The notes: a model not told the origin generated them from the sequence alone. A stretch of DNA of 54,146 nt from Anabaena sp. UHCC 0187 (GCF_009712035.1 NZ_VILB01000028.1:1-54146), one strand, 5' to 3'. Shown: positions 26,685 through 35,594, numbered from the stretch's first letter. Translations and numbers: made by a program.

Positions 26685-27254
26685 ATGCAAGATATTTCCT
26701 TATCTGACGAATACCATCAAAGACCAACATGGGATGAATATTTCCTCATGTTGGCTAAATTAGCAGCAACTCGCTCAACTTGTCTTGCTTTTCCAGTGGG
26801 CGCTGTAATTGTTAAAAATAAGCAAGTCGTAGCCACAGGTTATAATGGTTCACCGTCAGGTTCGGCTCATTGTACAACTCAAGGATACTGCTATCCAGGT
26901 TTAAATAGCTGTGATGCTAGTAAAACACTACCATCAAGGGCTGTACACGCGGAAGCAAATGCGATTGCTCAGGCGGCAAAGTATGGTATATCTACAGATG
27001 GATCAAGTATATACGTAACGTTAGAACCTTGTTTATCTTGTTTAAAGTTAATTATCTCCGCTGGAATCAAAGAAGTATTTTATGAAACTTCCTTTAACAG
27101 TGGAGAAAAAGCTTTAGTTAGAGATTCCTTTGTTAACGAAGGTTTAGTTAACATTCATCAAGTTCAGCTTTCTGAGTCCATAGCAAAAAAAGCATCATCA
27201 TCTCTACTTTGTTCTACCTCTATGAGTGATGTTGACATAGTACAGAAATCATAA
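26685..27254 (+). CDS. dCMP/cytidine deaminase family protein
   Basis: The 189-residue protein matches the deoxycytidylate deaminase (ComEB-like) family: RPTWDEYFLMLAKLAATRSTC, VGAVIVK, ATGYNGSPSG, the zinc and proton-shuttle motif HAEANAI, and LEPCLSCLKLI (P-C-x-x-C zinc ligands). It should convert dCMP to dUMP, the substrate of the thymidylate synthase encoded upstream. The tail after about residue 150 is longer than in minimal members. It lies 34 bp before the dCTP-deaminase-like gene and is probably cotranscribed. Confidence 0.85.
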   Translation: MQDISLSDEYHQRPTWDEYFLMLAKLAATRSTCLAFPVGAVIVKNKQVVATGYNGSPSGSAHCTTQGYCYPGLNSCDASKTLPSRAVHAEANAIAQAAKYGISTDGSSIYVTLEPCLSCLKLIISAGIKEVFYETSFNSGEKALVRDSFVNEGLVNIHQVQLSESIAKKASSSLLCSTSMSDVDIVQKS

Positions 27255-27288
27255 ACTTACAGAAAGAGTTCTATTTACCATATTGATT

Positions 27289-28011
27289 ATGTTAAGTGAT
27301 GCCGATATTAGAAACCAACTGGAAGAAAGAAAGAACACCCCAGATAAAGGAATTGCGATAGATCCTTTTGAAGAAAAGTCTTTGACTCCTGTTGGATATG
27401 ATTTGAGAGTAGGTAGAAAAGGATTTTCTTGGAAGAGTAAATGTGAAATTAATATTCAACAGGAGGGAATTATTGAAATTCAAGCTAATGATACAGTAGT
27501 GATTGAGACATTAGAGAAAATTAGTTTGTCTAAAGAAGTCGGAGCTACTATACACGCAATGGTATCAAAATCTGTTCTGTACGGTTTATCTCATATTTCC
27601 ACCACTATAGATCCAGGTTGGACAGGAAAACTATTAATTTCAGTTAGCAATTATCGAGATAGTTCTGTAGTGATTCGATTTCAAGATTCTTTTTGTACAG
27701 TTTGCTTTTACAAAGTTGAATCTGAAGCAAAAGTACCTGGTTTTAATCGTCCCGATAGAGATGATATATGGGAAAGACTGCTAATCATAGCTCAAGAAGA
27801 AAAAGATAGACAGACAAGAGAAGGTGAAATAAAGAAAGCAAAAGAAAAAATTGAGAACAGAAATCGTATTGGCTTGATAGTAGGTTTTATCTTAATTGCT
27901 TCTTTTTTCGGTCTTCAAATTTCTTTTAAAGATCCTGCATTAGGTGCATCTCTAGCTGCTTTTCTAGCCGTTGTCAGTCCTAGTATAATTGAGCTATTAA
28001 AACGAAAATGA
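27289..28011 (+). CDS. dCTP deaminase/dUTPase-fold protein with two C-terminal membrane helices
   Basis: About 240 residues from the ATG at 27289. Residues 1-145 follow the dCTP deaminase fold: LSDADIRNQL, IAIDPFEEKSL, VGYDLRVG, and TIDPGWTGKL. The position of the catalytic Glu of dCTP deaminases (after IDPGWxG) is Ser here (LLISVSN), and the GRSS block reads VSKS, so deaminase activity is unlikely and nucleotide binding is the better guess. Residues 160-192 form a charged helix, then two hydrophobic helices (about 194-212 and 216-233) end in a basic KRK tail. A membrane-anchored nucleotide sensor is an inference. Neighbours are a dCMP deaminase and an NDT-like enzyme. Confidence 0.75.
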   Translation: MLSDADIRNQLEERKNTPDKGIAIDPFEEKSLTPVGYDLRVGRKGFSWKSKCEINIQQEGIIEIQANDTVVIETLEKISLSKEVGATIHAMVSKSVLYGLSHISTTIDPGWTGKLLISVSNYRDSSVVIRFQDSFCTVCFYKVESEAKVPGFNRPDRDDIWERLLIIAQEEKDRQTREGEIKKAKEKIENRNRIGLIVGFILIASFFGLQISFKDPALGASLAAFLAVVSPSIIELLKRK

Positions 28012-28059
28012 ATAGTATTCTTAAAAACTAATAATAGAGCTTGTTTACCCTTGACAACT

Positions 28060-28497
28060 ATGAATAAGAAAAAACTGCGTATATACATTTCTGGCGCATT
28101 AACAGGTATTGAAAACCCAACAGTAATCAAAGATTTTTATGTTGCTATTGGGTTACTTTGTGAAAAAGTGGGATTTCAAGCTTATGTTCCCCACCTCAAT
28201 ACTGACCCTCTTAAACATCCTAATATCACTCCTAGCCAAGTTTTTCAAACTGATAAATCTCAAGTTTCTCAAGCTGACTTAGTTATTGGTTATATTGGCT
28301 ATGCTTCAATAGGAGTAGGTATGGAACTTGCCTATGCTGAAACAAACTCTATACCTATTATTCTCATATATGAAACAGGAAAAACAATATCAAGATTTCC
28401 TCGTGGTATTCCTACTGTCTTAGCGGAAATTGATTTTCAAGACTATCAGGATGCCTTAGTTCAACTTGAAATTGCTTTAAAGAAATGGAATACTTAA
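28060..28497 (+). CDS. Nucleoside 2-deoxyribosyltransferase-like protein
   Basis: The 145-residue protein has the features of the NDT/DUF4406-like superfamily: YISGALTG at the N terminus, a DLVIGYIGYASIGVGMELAYA block that keeps the expected catalytic Glu in MEL, and IPIILIYE. Such enzymes break or exchange the glycosidic bond of deoxynucleosides or nucleotides; in some conflict systems relatives act as nucleotide sensors or NADases. The ATG at 28060 is preferred to a TTG at 28051. Its stop overlaps the stop of the convergent CobO-like gene. A dead copy of the same gene lies at 26484. Confidence 0.75.
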   Translation: MNKKKLRIYISGALTGIENPTVIKDFYVAIGLLCEKVGFQAYVPHLNTDPLKHPNITPSQVFQTDKSQVSQADLVIGYIGYASIGVGMELAYAETNSIPIILIYETGKTISRFPRGIPTVLAEIDFQDYQDALVQLEIALKKWNT

Positions 28498-29030
28498 GGT
28501 TGATGACTGCGACGAATTTCTGTAATTTGATCTGCCACATCTAAAAGAGACTTGGGCATTTGAGAACCTGTGAGAATAATATCAACATGAGGGGGACGCT
28601 GAGAAAGAAACTCTAAAACCTCAGTTTCCGGAATTAAACCGAAATTAATCGCTAAACTCAACTCATCTAATACCAGTAAAGAATACTTACCTTCATTCAC
28701 TACCTTTTGGGTATGTTGCCAAAGTTGTTGCAAAGCTTGGTTTTCCGCTGCGTCCAAGTCTGAATTATTAATACAACGGGGCAAATCACAACGAATCCAA
28801 TCTAAATGTTGTCCCATTTGGGTAGGTCGTTCATGTCCTTGACGAATACCACCTTTAAGGAACTGGACTATTAATACTGGTGTACCTTGTCCAGCAATTC
28901 TCAGCGCTTGTGCCATGACGCTCGTAAAAAAGCTACGCTCAGGACTAGTAAAAACTTGCACTAGTCCTTCTACAGAATATGGTAAGCTGAGAGTCGAATT
29001 TAGACCTGGGGTTTCTAGTTGGGCAACCAT
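28494..29030 (-). CDS. CobO/BtuR-like P-loop protein with a degenerate Walker A
   Basis: The 178-residue protein resembles corrinoid adenosyltransferases (CobA/CobO/BtuR) in PVLIVQFLKGG, LLVLDELSLAINFGLI, DIILTGSQMP and ADQITEI. The P-loop, normally GNGKGKT, reads SPERSFFT here, so ATP binding by the usual mode is doubtful. Related proteins with the same altered loop seem to exist in other Nostocales (from memory), so this may be a paralogous family and not a recent loss. It is convergent with the NDT-like gene. Confidence 0.7.
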   Translation of the reverse strand: MVAQLETPGLNSTLSLPYSVEGLVQVFTSPERSFFTSVMAQALRIAGQGTPVLIVQFLKGGIRQGHERPTQMGQHLDWIRCDLPRCINNSDLDAAENQALQQLWQHTQKVVNEGKYSLLVLDELSLAINFGLIPETEVLEFLSQRPPHVDIILTGSQMPKSLLDVADQITEIRRSHQP

Positions 29031-29261
29031 AAGGCAAAGTTTAAAAACTCACTATAAATTTAATGACTTACAATTAAATGCAACTCTTTGCTGATAGCAA
29101 AACATATAGTTATCATACAGCAGTATTTGCAAGTAAAACCGCCTTGATGTTTAGCTTTAAGTTTCTAACTGATTTGGAGATATTTTTTTCCCCAAATGAT
29201 TTAGGATTGCTATAGCAAAATATATTCAAAAATAGGGAATTTTATATATGAGGGTTAAGTT

Positions 29262-29840
29262 GTGGTGAGATTAGTGATTTTAGGGGGTTCTGGGGCAGGA
29301 AAAAGCACTCAAGCCCACAGGCTTGGTAAGTTTTTTGATGTTCCTTTGGTTTCTACCGGTGAAACTTTACGAGAAGCCATATATGGAAATAGTCAGAATA
29401 GTGCCTATAGTGAATTAAATGATTTAGTTATGGAAGCTAAACCTTATTTGGAACAAGGGGAATTAGTTCCAGATGAAATGATGATTGAATTTATTAAGGT
29501 CCGTCTTAAGCAAGCTGATGTCAATGATGGTTGGATTTTAGAAGGTTATCCCCGAACGGCTTTTCAATGTGAAGAATTAGATTTTTTGTTAGAAGATTTA
29601 GGACAAAATCTTAATTGGGCAATTTATTTACAAGTTTCCGCAGCAGTCATGGTTAATCGTTCTTTAGGGCGGTTACTTCCTGATGATCAACCGGAAATTG
29701 TCCAGCGGCGGGTAGAGTTATTTTATGACCGCACTATCCCCATTTTAGAATATTATGATCGGCGGCGGCGGTTATTAACTATTAATGGTGATCAATCTCC
29801 AGAACAAGTACAGCAAAATATTTTGACTTTATTAGGTTAA
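29262..29840 (+). CDS. Adenylate kinase family protein
   Basis: A 192-residue nucleoside monophosphate kinase, starting at GTG. It has the P-loop GGSGAGKST, the NMP-binding region VSTGETLREAI, LEGYPRTAFQCEELD and the arginine-rich end of the lid (IVQRRVELFYDRTIPILEYY). It lacks the longer lid of bacterial Adk. It should interconvert ATP+AMP and ADP, but a paralogous specificity cannot be ruled out, so I give no symbol. rph follows on the same strand. Confidence 0.85.
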   Translation: MVRLVILGGSGAGKSTQAHRLGKFFDVPLVSTGETLREAIYGNSQNSAYSELNDLVMEAKPYLEQGELVPDEMMIEFIKVRLKQADVNDGWILEGYPRTAFQCEELDFLLEDLGQNLNWAIYLQVSAAVMVNRSLGRLLPDDQPEIVQRRVELFYDRTIPILEYYDRRRRLLTINGDQSPEQVQQNILTLLG

Positions 29841-29845
29841 TTGAT

Positions 29846-29876
29846 AATGGGTGATTGGTAATTGGTAATTGGTAAT
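29846..29876. repeat. STRR tract (TAATTGG-type)
   Basis: Tandem units GGTAATT lie between the kinase gene and rph. A related fragment is seen near 5265-5280. It is another heptanucleotide repeat family. Confidence 0.75.
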
Positions 29877-29943
29877 AAATAGTTTTATTGCTATTACTCA
29901 GTTATTCTATAAGGCAGTAAGCAAAATTCAAAAGGCAACTTCA

Positions 29944-30687
29944 ATGACTTGGCAACGTCCTGACGGGAGAACCCCCTGTGAACTCCGTCCCCATAGTTTT
30001 TATCCTAATTTCACCCGCTTTGCACCTGGTTCTGTTTTAGCTAAATGTGGTGATACTCAAGTTCTGTGTACTGTGAGTGTGGCTGAAGGAGTACCTAAAT
30101 TTCTCACTGGCAGTGGTAAGGGTTGGTTGACGGCTGAATATAGAATGTTGCCCTCTGCTACCCAGAAACGCCATGAACGGGAATTAATGAAATTGTCGGG
30201 CAGAACACAGGAAATTCAGCGGTTAATTGGGCGGAGTTTAAGGGCTGCATTGGATTTTGAGGCTTTAGGAGAACGGACGCTGACTGTGGATGCAGATGTA
30301 TTACAAGCGGACGCAGGAACGAGAACAATGGCAATTACAGGGGGGTTTGTGGCTTTGGCTCATGCTATTTCCCAATTATTGCAGCAGGGAGTTTTAGAGC
30401 GATCGCCTTTATGTGGACAAATAGCAGCAGTTTCTGTAGGCTTGTTGGAGGGTGAACCATTTTTGGATCTTAACTACGTTGAAGATGTATCCGCAGATGT
30501 GGATTTCAACGTAGTCATGAATCATAAAATGGGAATTATTGAAGTTCAGGGAACAGCCGAAGCAGGTAGTTTTAGCCGTCAGCAGTTGAATCAAATGCTA
30601 GATTTTTCTGAACAAGGTATCCAGCAATTATTAACTGCTCAAAGAAATGCAATTAGTGATTGGAATACTTTGTTTATTGAAGGTTAA
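29944..30687 (+). CDS. rph: Ribonuclease PH
   Basis: The 247-residue phosphorolytic 3'-5' exoribonuclease trims tRNA precursor 3' ends. Family motifs are [12 protein letters not shown] at the N terminus, [35 protein letters not shown] and [19 protein letters not shown]. The open frame reaches back to 29869, but the added residues have no match to RNase PH, so the ATG at 29944 is the start. Confidence 0.95.
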   Translation: MTWQRPDGRTPCELRPHSFYPNFTRFAPGSVLAKCGDTQVLCTVSVAEGVPKFLTGSGKGWLTAEYRMLPSATQKRHERELMKLSGRTQEIQRLIGRSLRAALDFEALGERTLTVDADVLQADAGTRTMAITGGFVALAHAISQLLQQGVLERSPLCGQIAAVSVGLLEGEPFLDLNYVEDVSADVDFNVVMNHKMGIIEVQGTAEAGSFSRQQLNQMLDFSEQGIQQLLTAQRNAISDWNTLFIEG

Positions 30688-30721
30688 GTTGTCATAATTC
30701 CCAAGTACCAAAATTCAATTA

Positions 30722-31507
30722 GTGGCCGTAAACTTGCAACCAAAAAGAAATTTAGAACAATCTTGGATCATTCGCTGTTTGTCAGCATTTTTGTTGTTCG
30801 GTCAAATTCTATTGCATTTCCTGCGCGGAAAAACCTACTATCGCAAGATATTAGAACATATGGTGACGGCAGGCCCGGCTTCTATTTCTCCAGTCTTGCT
30901 AGTTAGCGGTTTTGCGGGGATGATTTTCACTATTCAAACTGCTAGGGAATTAGTGAGATTTGGGGCTGTAGATAGTGTTGGAGGTGCATTTGCTTTAGCA
31001 TTTTGTCGAGAACTAGCGCCGATTTTAACTGCTAGTATTATCGCTGGACAAGTTGGTTCAGCTTTTGCTGCGGAATTAGGGGCAATGCGGGTGACGGAGC
31101 AGATTGACGCTTTATATATGCTCAGAACAGATCCGATTGATTATCTAGTTTTACCTAGAGTCATTGCTTGCTGTTTAATGATGCCTGTAATGATGATTTT
31201 TGCGGTAGTTACAGGTATCATGGGTGGGGCTTTTGCGGCTGCACAATTTTATCAAGTTGTTCCCGAAACATTTTTAGAATCAGTGAGAGAGTTTTTATTA
31301 CCATCAGATATTTTTATTATTTTACTTAAAGGGTTAATTTTTGGGGCTATAGTTTCTGTTAATGGCTGTAATTGGGGACTGACAACTCAAGGAGGTGCAA
31401 AGGAAGTGGGAGAGTCAGCCACAACAGCAGTTGTTACTACTTGGGTGGCAATTTTTATTATGGATTTTATCTTGGCTTTGCTATTGTTTGAAAAACCTAT
31501 CTTGTAA
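30722..31507 (+). CDS. mlaE: MlaE-type ABC transporter permease
   Basis: The 261-residue polytopic protein is an MlaE/TGD1 permease (DUF140) for lipid trafficking between inner and outer membranes. It shows five to six helices and the signature RELAPILTASIIAGQVGSAFAAELGAM. It begins with GTG, 34 bp after rph. The ATPase and MCE substrate-binding partners are not in the window; in cyanobacteria they are often encoded elsewhere. Confidence 0.88.
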   Translation: MAVNLQPKRNLEQSWIIRCLSAFLLFGQILLHFLRGKTYYRKILEHMVTAGPASISPVLLVSGFAGMIFTIQTARELVRFGAVDSVGGAFALAFCRELAPILTASIIAGQVGSAFAAELGAMRVTEQIDALYMLRTDPIDYLVLPRVIACCLMMPVMMIFAVVTGIMGGAFAAAQFYQVVPETFLESVREFLLPSDIFIILLKGLIFGAIVSVNGCNWGLTTQGGAKEVGESATTAVVTTWVAIFIMDFILALLLFEKPIL

Positions 31508-31575
31508 TTTTAAGTTTATTTATAATACTGCTTGACGCATGGTAACATATAAGTTACTATAAGTTTGCCTCTATT

Positions 31576-31938
31576 ATGAAAGTTGAAGAATATCTTAGAG
31601 AAGATGGTTCAAGTCCTTATCAAGAATGGTTTGATGGATTGGATGCTCAAGCTGCTGCGAAGGTTACTGTTGCTAAGTTTCGTCTGGAGTTAGGTAATAT
31701 ATCAAATGTTAAATGGTTTGAGGGAATTGGTGAATATAAAATTGATTGGGGTCCAGGATATCGGATTTATCTGGCTCAGGATGGTAAGGAACTTATAGTA
31801 TTATTAGGTGGGGGAACAAAGAAAAATCAGCAATCTGATATTAGTCATGCTAAAGAGTTGCACCAAGAGTATAAAAAGCGGAAAAAAGAAGTTAATAGAG
31901 ACCCAGAAACTGACAACAAAAATAGAGAGAAAAGGTAG
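31576..31938 (+). CDS. RelE/ParE superfamily toxin (HigB/Gp49-like)
   Basis: The 120-residue protein resembles the phage Gp49-like/HigB branch of the RelE/ParE toxins: [18 protein letters not shown], the conserved [19 protein letters not shown] and [17 protein letters not shown], then a lysine-rich tail. Such toxins cut mRNA on the ribosome or inhibit gyrase. The gene order is toxin first, with the HTH antitoxin 5 bp downstream, as in higBA systems. Confidence 0.85.
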   Translation: MKVEEYLREDGSSPYQEWFDGLDAQAAAKVTVAKFRLELGNISNVKWFEGIGEYKIDWGPGYRIYLAQDGKELIVLLGGGTKKNQQSDISHAKELHQEYKKRKKEVNRDPETDNKNREKR

Positions 31939-31943
31939 TTATT

Positions 31944-32270
31944 ATGGCACTTACTAGAGATTTCAAAGAAACTGTTAATGCACGAGTGCAAAAAGATTCT
32001 CAGTTTACAATAGCTCTACTTGATGAAGCTATTTTCCTCTTCCTGAATGGTGAACCAGAAACAGCAAGATTGATTTTGAGAGATATTGTTAATGCAACGG
32101 TAGGTTTTGAACAATTGGCAATTGAAACGTCTAAACCTAGCAAGAGTTTACACCGGATGTTATCGGCAAAAGGTAATCCAACAATGGATAATTTGACTGC
32201 TATTTTGAATGTTTTGCGGAAAAAGCTGAATATTGATATCAATGTTCAAACGACAGTTATTTCTTCTTAA
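31944..32270 (+). CDS. HigA-like HTH antitoxin
   Basis: The 108-residue protein is an addiction-module antidote with a C-terminal helix-turn-helix (FEQLAIETSKPSKSLHRMLSAKGNPTMDNLTAILNVL, positions about 55-90). It should neutralise the toxin encoded 5 bp upstream and repress the pair's promoter, which lies before 31576. The pair sits between mlaE and pgl and looks like an insertion into housekeeping DNA. Confidence 0.85.
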   Translation: MALTRDFKETVNARVQKDSQFTIALLDEAIFLFLNGEPETARLILRDIVNATVGFEQLAIETSKPSKSLHRMLSAKGNPTMDNLTAILNVLRKKLNIDINVQTTVISS

Positions 32271-32560
32271 AGATTTTATTTATTGTTTTTGTCTAGTAAC
32301 TTTTGAGGAAATATGAATAAGCTCGTCTGTTTTGTTTATTTACCGATGTATTCTTTATTCTCTCAAGAATCCGCTGCGGTGATGATCAGCGATTAGTACA
32401 ACTGACTACTGACAACCAACCAAAAATAATGGTAAAGAAGGTGGAGGACGATAATTGATGGCTTAACTTGACGATATTAAAAATTTCCAGAGTTAAATCG
32501 GAAAATTGTCAGAAGTTCGCTATGGTATTGCCAAGAAACAAGCTATGTAATGATAATGCC

Positions 32561-33283
32561 ATGAACAAAACTGTTGAAGTCCTACCAGATGTATCGGCAC
32601 TCGTCCAACGGGCGCTAGAATTGATCCTGTCGAAAGTGGAAACTGCTATTAGCGAACGGGGGCAATTTACAATTGCTTTATCAGGTGGCAGCACACCAAA
32701 ACCGTTGTATGAAGCCATAGCTAATCAAAAGTTGCCCTGGGATAAAATTCATGTATTCTGGGGAGATGAGCGTTATGTCCCAGCAGATCATCCTGATAGC
32801 AATGAACTGATGGCGCGACGGGCATGGTTAGATCAGGTTGCACTTCCCCAAGCTAATATTCATGCTATCCCCACTTTATCTGCTAACCCAGAAGTGGATG
32901 CAGCTAAGTATAACCAGCATCTGCAAACATTTTTTAATTCTGGATCGGGAGAGTTCCCGGCATTAGATGTAGTTTTACTGGGAATGGGTGATGATGCCCA
33001 TACTGCATCTTTGTTTCCCCACACGGAAGCTCTCAAGGTATGCGATCGCCTAATTACTGTTGGTAATAAAGATGATAATCTTCGCATCACTTTTACTTAC
33101 CCATTTATTAACGCGGCTCGCAGTGTGATTTTTTTGGCTGCTGGTGCTAATAAAAGACCAGCCTTAGCCCAAATTTTCGCACCTGTGGCAGATGATTTTA
33201 CCTATCCGTCTCGGCTAATTCAACCTCAAGGAGAACTTTACTGGTTGCTAGACGCAGCGGCTGGTTTAGAACTCAAACACTAA
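32561..33283 (+). CDS. pgl: 6-phosphogluconolactonase
   Basis: The 240-residue enzyme hydrolyses 6-phosphogluconolactone in the oxidative pentose phosphate pathway. Family motifs are IALSGGSTPKPLYEAI, VFWGDERYVP, LLGMGDDAHTASLFPH and PFINAARSVIFLAAG. The frame is open to 32468, but the start is best placed at the ATG (32561) that gives the standard N terminus NKTVEVLPD. Confidence 0.93.
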   Translation: MNKTVEVLPDVSALVQRALELILSKVETAISERGQFTIALSGGSTPKPLYEAIANQKLPWDKIHVFWGDERYVPADHPDSNELMARRAWLDQVALPQANIHAIPTLSANPEVDAAKYNQHLQTFFNSGSGEFPALDVVLLGMGDDAHTASLFPHTEALKVCDRLITVGNKDDNLRITFTYPFINAARSVIFLAAGANKRPALAQIFAPVADDFTYPSRLIQPQGELYWLLDAAAGLELKH

Positions 33284-33430
33284 CTATGATTCTTGAGATT
33301 TAGATGATTAAGAATCATCACCAATGATCAACTTGTTCTCACTCTAAGTAATTTTTAGCATTAAAAGCTAAAGTTACTTATGTGCTTGTCAGTAATATTT
33401 TTACAACGACCTTCACTAAGGCTTAAATCC

Positions 33431-34477
33431 ATGATCGTCTGTCCTAACTGCAATCATCCCAACCCAGACGGCGCTGTTCAATGTGAAGCTTGCTATACGC
33501 CGTTACCAGCTACAGCTAGTTGTCCTAATTGTGGAGCAACTGTACAGTCAGATGCCGCTTTCTGTGGTCAATGCGGTTATAATCTGCATTTTCGCACCGC
33601 TGCCACAGTTGCGCCAACTGTTACTCCTAATATCCCTGTACAACCAGCCCCATTGGTCACTCCTGACCTAATGATACAACTGTTGCAGCCCGATGCCTTG
33701 GGCATTGCGACCCCTGTTAACCCTCCTGTTACTTCTAACGTACCGCCAACAGCAGTGGTAGTCCCTGCACCTGCACCTGTAGCTGTAGTTCAGGAACAAG
33801 CCGTTTATGTTCCTTCCGTACCTGCACCTGTAGCATCAGAACCGGAAGTTTATATTCCACCTGCACCTGCACCTGTAGCTGTAGTTCAGGAACAAGCCGT
33901 TTATATTCCTTCCGTACCTGCACCTGTAGCATCAGAACCGGAAGTTTATATTCCCCCTGTGCTGACACCTCCACCCGCACCTGTAGCACCAGAACCAGAA
34001 ATCTATATTCCTTCTGTACTGACACCTGCACCCGCACCTGTAGTTGAGGAAGAGGAAGCTTATATTCCTCCAGCTTATGTACCCCAGATAGATCCCCTGA
34101 CAATTCCCCCAGCACCACAAGCCAAGGTGGCGAACACCCAATTACAACAGGTAGTGGCGCGGTTGTTCTATGTTCAAGCTAACCAAGAAATAGAATTACC
34201 ACAAAATCTCTCGGTTGTTCATATTGGTAAGCAGAATGATCGAATTCCTCCAGATATTGATGTTTCTGGATTCGCTAATTCCGAAATTGTTTCCCGGATT
34301 CACGCAGATATTCGGATTGAGGGAGATGCTTGTTATATAGAAGATGCAGGTAGTTCTAATGGTACTTACATTAACAACTTACCTCTATTACCTGGAAACA
34401 GACATCGCCTCCGTCCAGGCGATCGCATCAGCTTGGGTAAGGGCGATTTAGTCACTTTCTTATTTCAACTCTCTTAG
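33431..34477 (+). CDS. Zinc-ribbon, repeat linker and FHA domain protein
   Basis: A 348-residue cytoplasmic protein. Two CxxC zinc ribbons lie at the N terminus (CPNCNHPN...CEAC and CPNCGATV...CGQCG). A Pro/Val/Ala-rich linker of about 140 residues includes a 32-residue tandem repeat, and a C-terminal FHA domain follows (SRIHADI, SSNGTYINN). FHA domains bind phosphothreonine, so it probably reads the output of a Ser/Thr kinase; no kinase gene is nearby. The frame is open from 33380, but the ATG at 33431 begins the zinc ribbon directly. Confidence 0.85.
   Translation: MIVCPNCNHPNPDGAVQCEACYTPLPATASCPNCGATVQSDAAFCGQCGYNLHFRTAATVAPTVTPNIPVQPAPLVTPDLMIQLLQPDALGIATPVNPPVTSNVPPTAVVVPAPAPVAVVQEQAVYVPSVPAPVASEPEVYIPPAPAPVAVVQEQAVYIPSVPAPVASEPEVYIPPVLTPPPAPVAPEPEIYIPSVLTPAPAPVVEEEEAYIPPAYVPQIDPLTIPPAPQAKVANTQLQQVVARLFYVQANQEIELPQNLSVVHIGKQNDRIPPDIDVSGFANSEIVSRIHADIRIEGDACYIEDAGSSNGTYINNLPLLPGNRHRLRPGDRISLGKGDLVTFLFQLS
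33770..33961 (+). repeat. Two tandem 96-bp units inside the FHA gene
   Basis: Two nearly identical 96-bp units (33770-33865 and 33866-33961) encode the 32-residue unit beginning PAPVAVVQEQAVY; degenerate units follow to about 34070. The near identity implies a recent duplication or repeat homogenisation. Confidence 0.85.
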
Positions 34478-34494
34478 AAATAGGGAAAAGGAAA

Positions 34495-34531
34495 CAGGGA
34501 ACAGGGAATAAATATTTCCCCCTGCTCCCTG
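34495..34531 (+). terminator. Hairpin in an STRR tract after the FHA gene
   Basis: CAGGGA...TCCCTG, with an inner CAGGG...CCCTG pairing, forms a stem of about 11 pairs with one mismatch around an AATAAATATT loop. The units GGGAACA and CCCTGCC belong to an STRR family that continues to about 34550. Confidence 0.55.
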
Positions 34532-34637
34532 CCCCCTGCCCCCTGCCTCTTACTCCCTCTGCTATCATCACAACAGCTTATTAACTCTAGTTGCTAGTTA
34601 TCTCATAAACTAGATCACTAGCAACTTGGGTAATAAC

Positions 34638-35534
34638 ATGATTAATGATACAGAATATATCAGGCAAGCTGAAGCTAATCGCGTAGAAATTCTCAGCGAA
34701 GCACTACCTTACATTCAACAATTCGCTGGTCGTACCGTTGTGGTTAAATACGGTGGCGCAGCAATGAAGGATAGCAACCTCAAAGATAAAGTTATTCGTG
34801 ATGTGGTTTTTTTATCTTGTGTGGGCTTGCGACCAATTTTAGTGCATGGTGGTGGTCCAGAAATTAACAGTTGGTTAGGTAAATTAGGAATTGAAGCACA
34901 GTTTAAAAATGGTTTGCGCGTCACTGATGCAGCTACAATGGATGTAGTGGAAATGGTGTTAGTTGGGCGCGTGAATAAAGAAATTGTCGCTTTGATTAAC
35001 CAAGCTGGAGGAATGGCTGTAGGGCTTTGTGGTAAAGATGGGAACTTAATTACTGCTCGTCCTCAAGGTGATGAAGGGATTGGTTTTGTCGGGGAAGTCA
35101 GTAATGTCAACATCAAAATTTTAGAAACACTTGCTAGTAATGGCTATATTCCCGTTGTTTCCAGCGTTGCTGCTGATGAAACTGGACAGGCTTATAATAT
35201 TAATGCGGATACGGTAGCGGGAGAAATAGCCGCAGCTTTGGGAGCAGAAAAGTTAATTTTGCTGACTGATACCAGAGGAATTTTAAAAGATTATAAAGAC
35301 CCTTCTACTTTAATTCCCAAAGTAGATATTCGGGAAGCGCGACAATTAATTACCGATGGTATAGTCAGTGGAGGAATGATTCCCAAGGTGAATTGTTGTG
35401 TGCGATCGCTTGCTCAAGGAGTCAAAGCTTCACATATCATTGATGGCCGGATTCCCCATGCTTTACTGTTAGAAGTGTTTACAGATGTGGGGATTGGGAC
35501 AATGATTCTTGGTTCTCATCAGTCGAGACAATAA
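34638..35534 (+). CDS. argB: Acetylglutamate kinase
   Basis: The 298-residue enzyme phosphorylates N-acetylglutamate in arginine synthesis. Family motifs are [55 protein letters not shown] and the C-terminal [19 protein letters not shown]. In cyanobacteria it is activated by PII. I use the ATG at 34638; a TTG 12 bp earlier is in frame but less likely. Confidence 0.95.
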   Translation: MINDTEYIRQAEANRVEILSEALPYIQQFAGRTVVVKYGGAAMKDSNLKDKVIRDVVFLSCVGLRPILVHGGGPEINSWLGKLGIEAQFKNGLRVTDAATMDVVEMVLVGRVNKEIVALINQAGGMAVGLCGKDGNLITARPQGDEGIGFVGEVSNVNIKILETLASNGYIPVVSSVAADETGQAYNINADTVAGEIAAALGAEKLILLTDTRGILKDYKDPSTLIPKVDIREARQLITDGIVSGGMIPKVNCCVRSLAQGVKASHIIDGRIPHALLLEVFTDVGIGTMILGSHQSRQ

Positions 35535-35573
35535 TCGGGATTGGGGAAAAATTACAGCAGAATTAATTCGGAA

Positions 35574-35594
35574 GGGTTTAGCAATGCTAAACCC
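35574..35594. repeat. Palindromic dispersed element, copy 2 (terminator-like)
   Basis: A perfect 9-bp stem, GGGTTTAGC with GCTAAACCC, and an AAT loop lie 40 bp after argB. Because a near copy is at 2911-2932 after an unrelated gene, this is a dispersed palindrome that may also serve as the argB terminator. Confidence 0.6.

Noticed and set aside
24958-28497. Thymidylate synthase gene as first member of the deoxynucleotide module
   Set aside because: A 10-bp-stem hairpin and a pseudogene separate it from the deaminase genes, and its family looks like a regular cyanobacterial gene; kept as a related neighbour only.
33735-34118. A long antisense frame inside the FHA gene
   Set aside because: It is the mirror of the low-complexity Pro/Val repeat; its own protein is a repetitive Leu/Gln/Val string.
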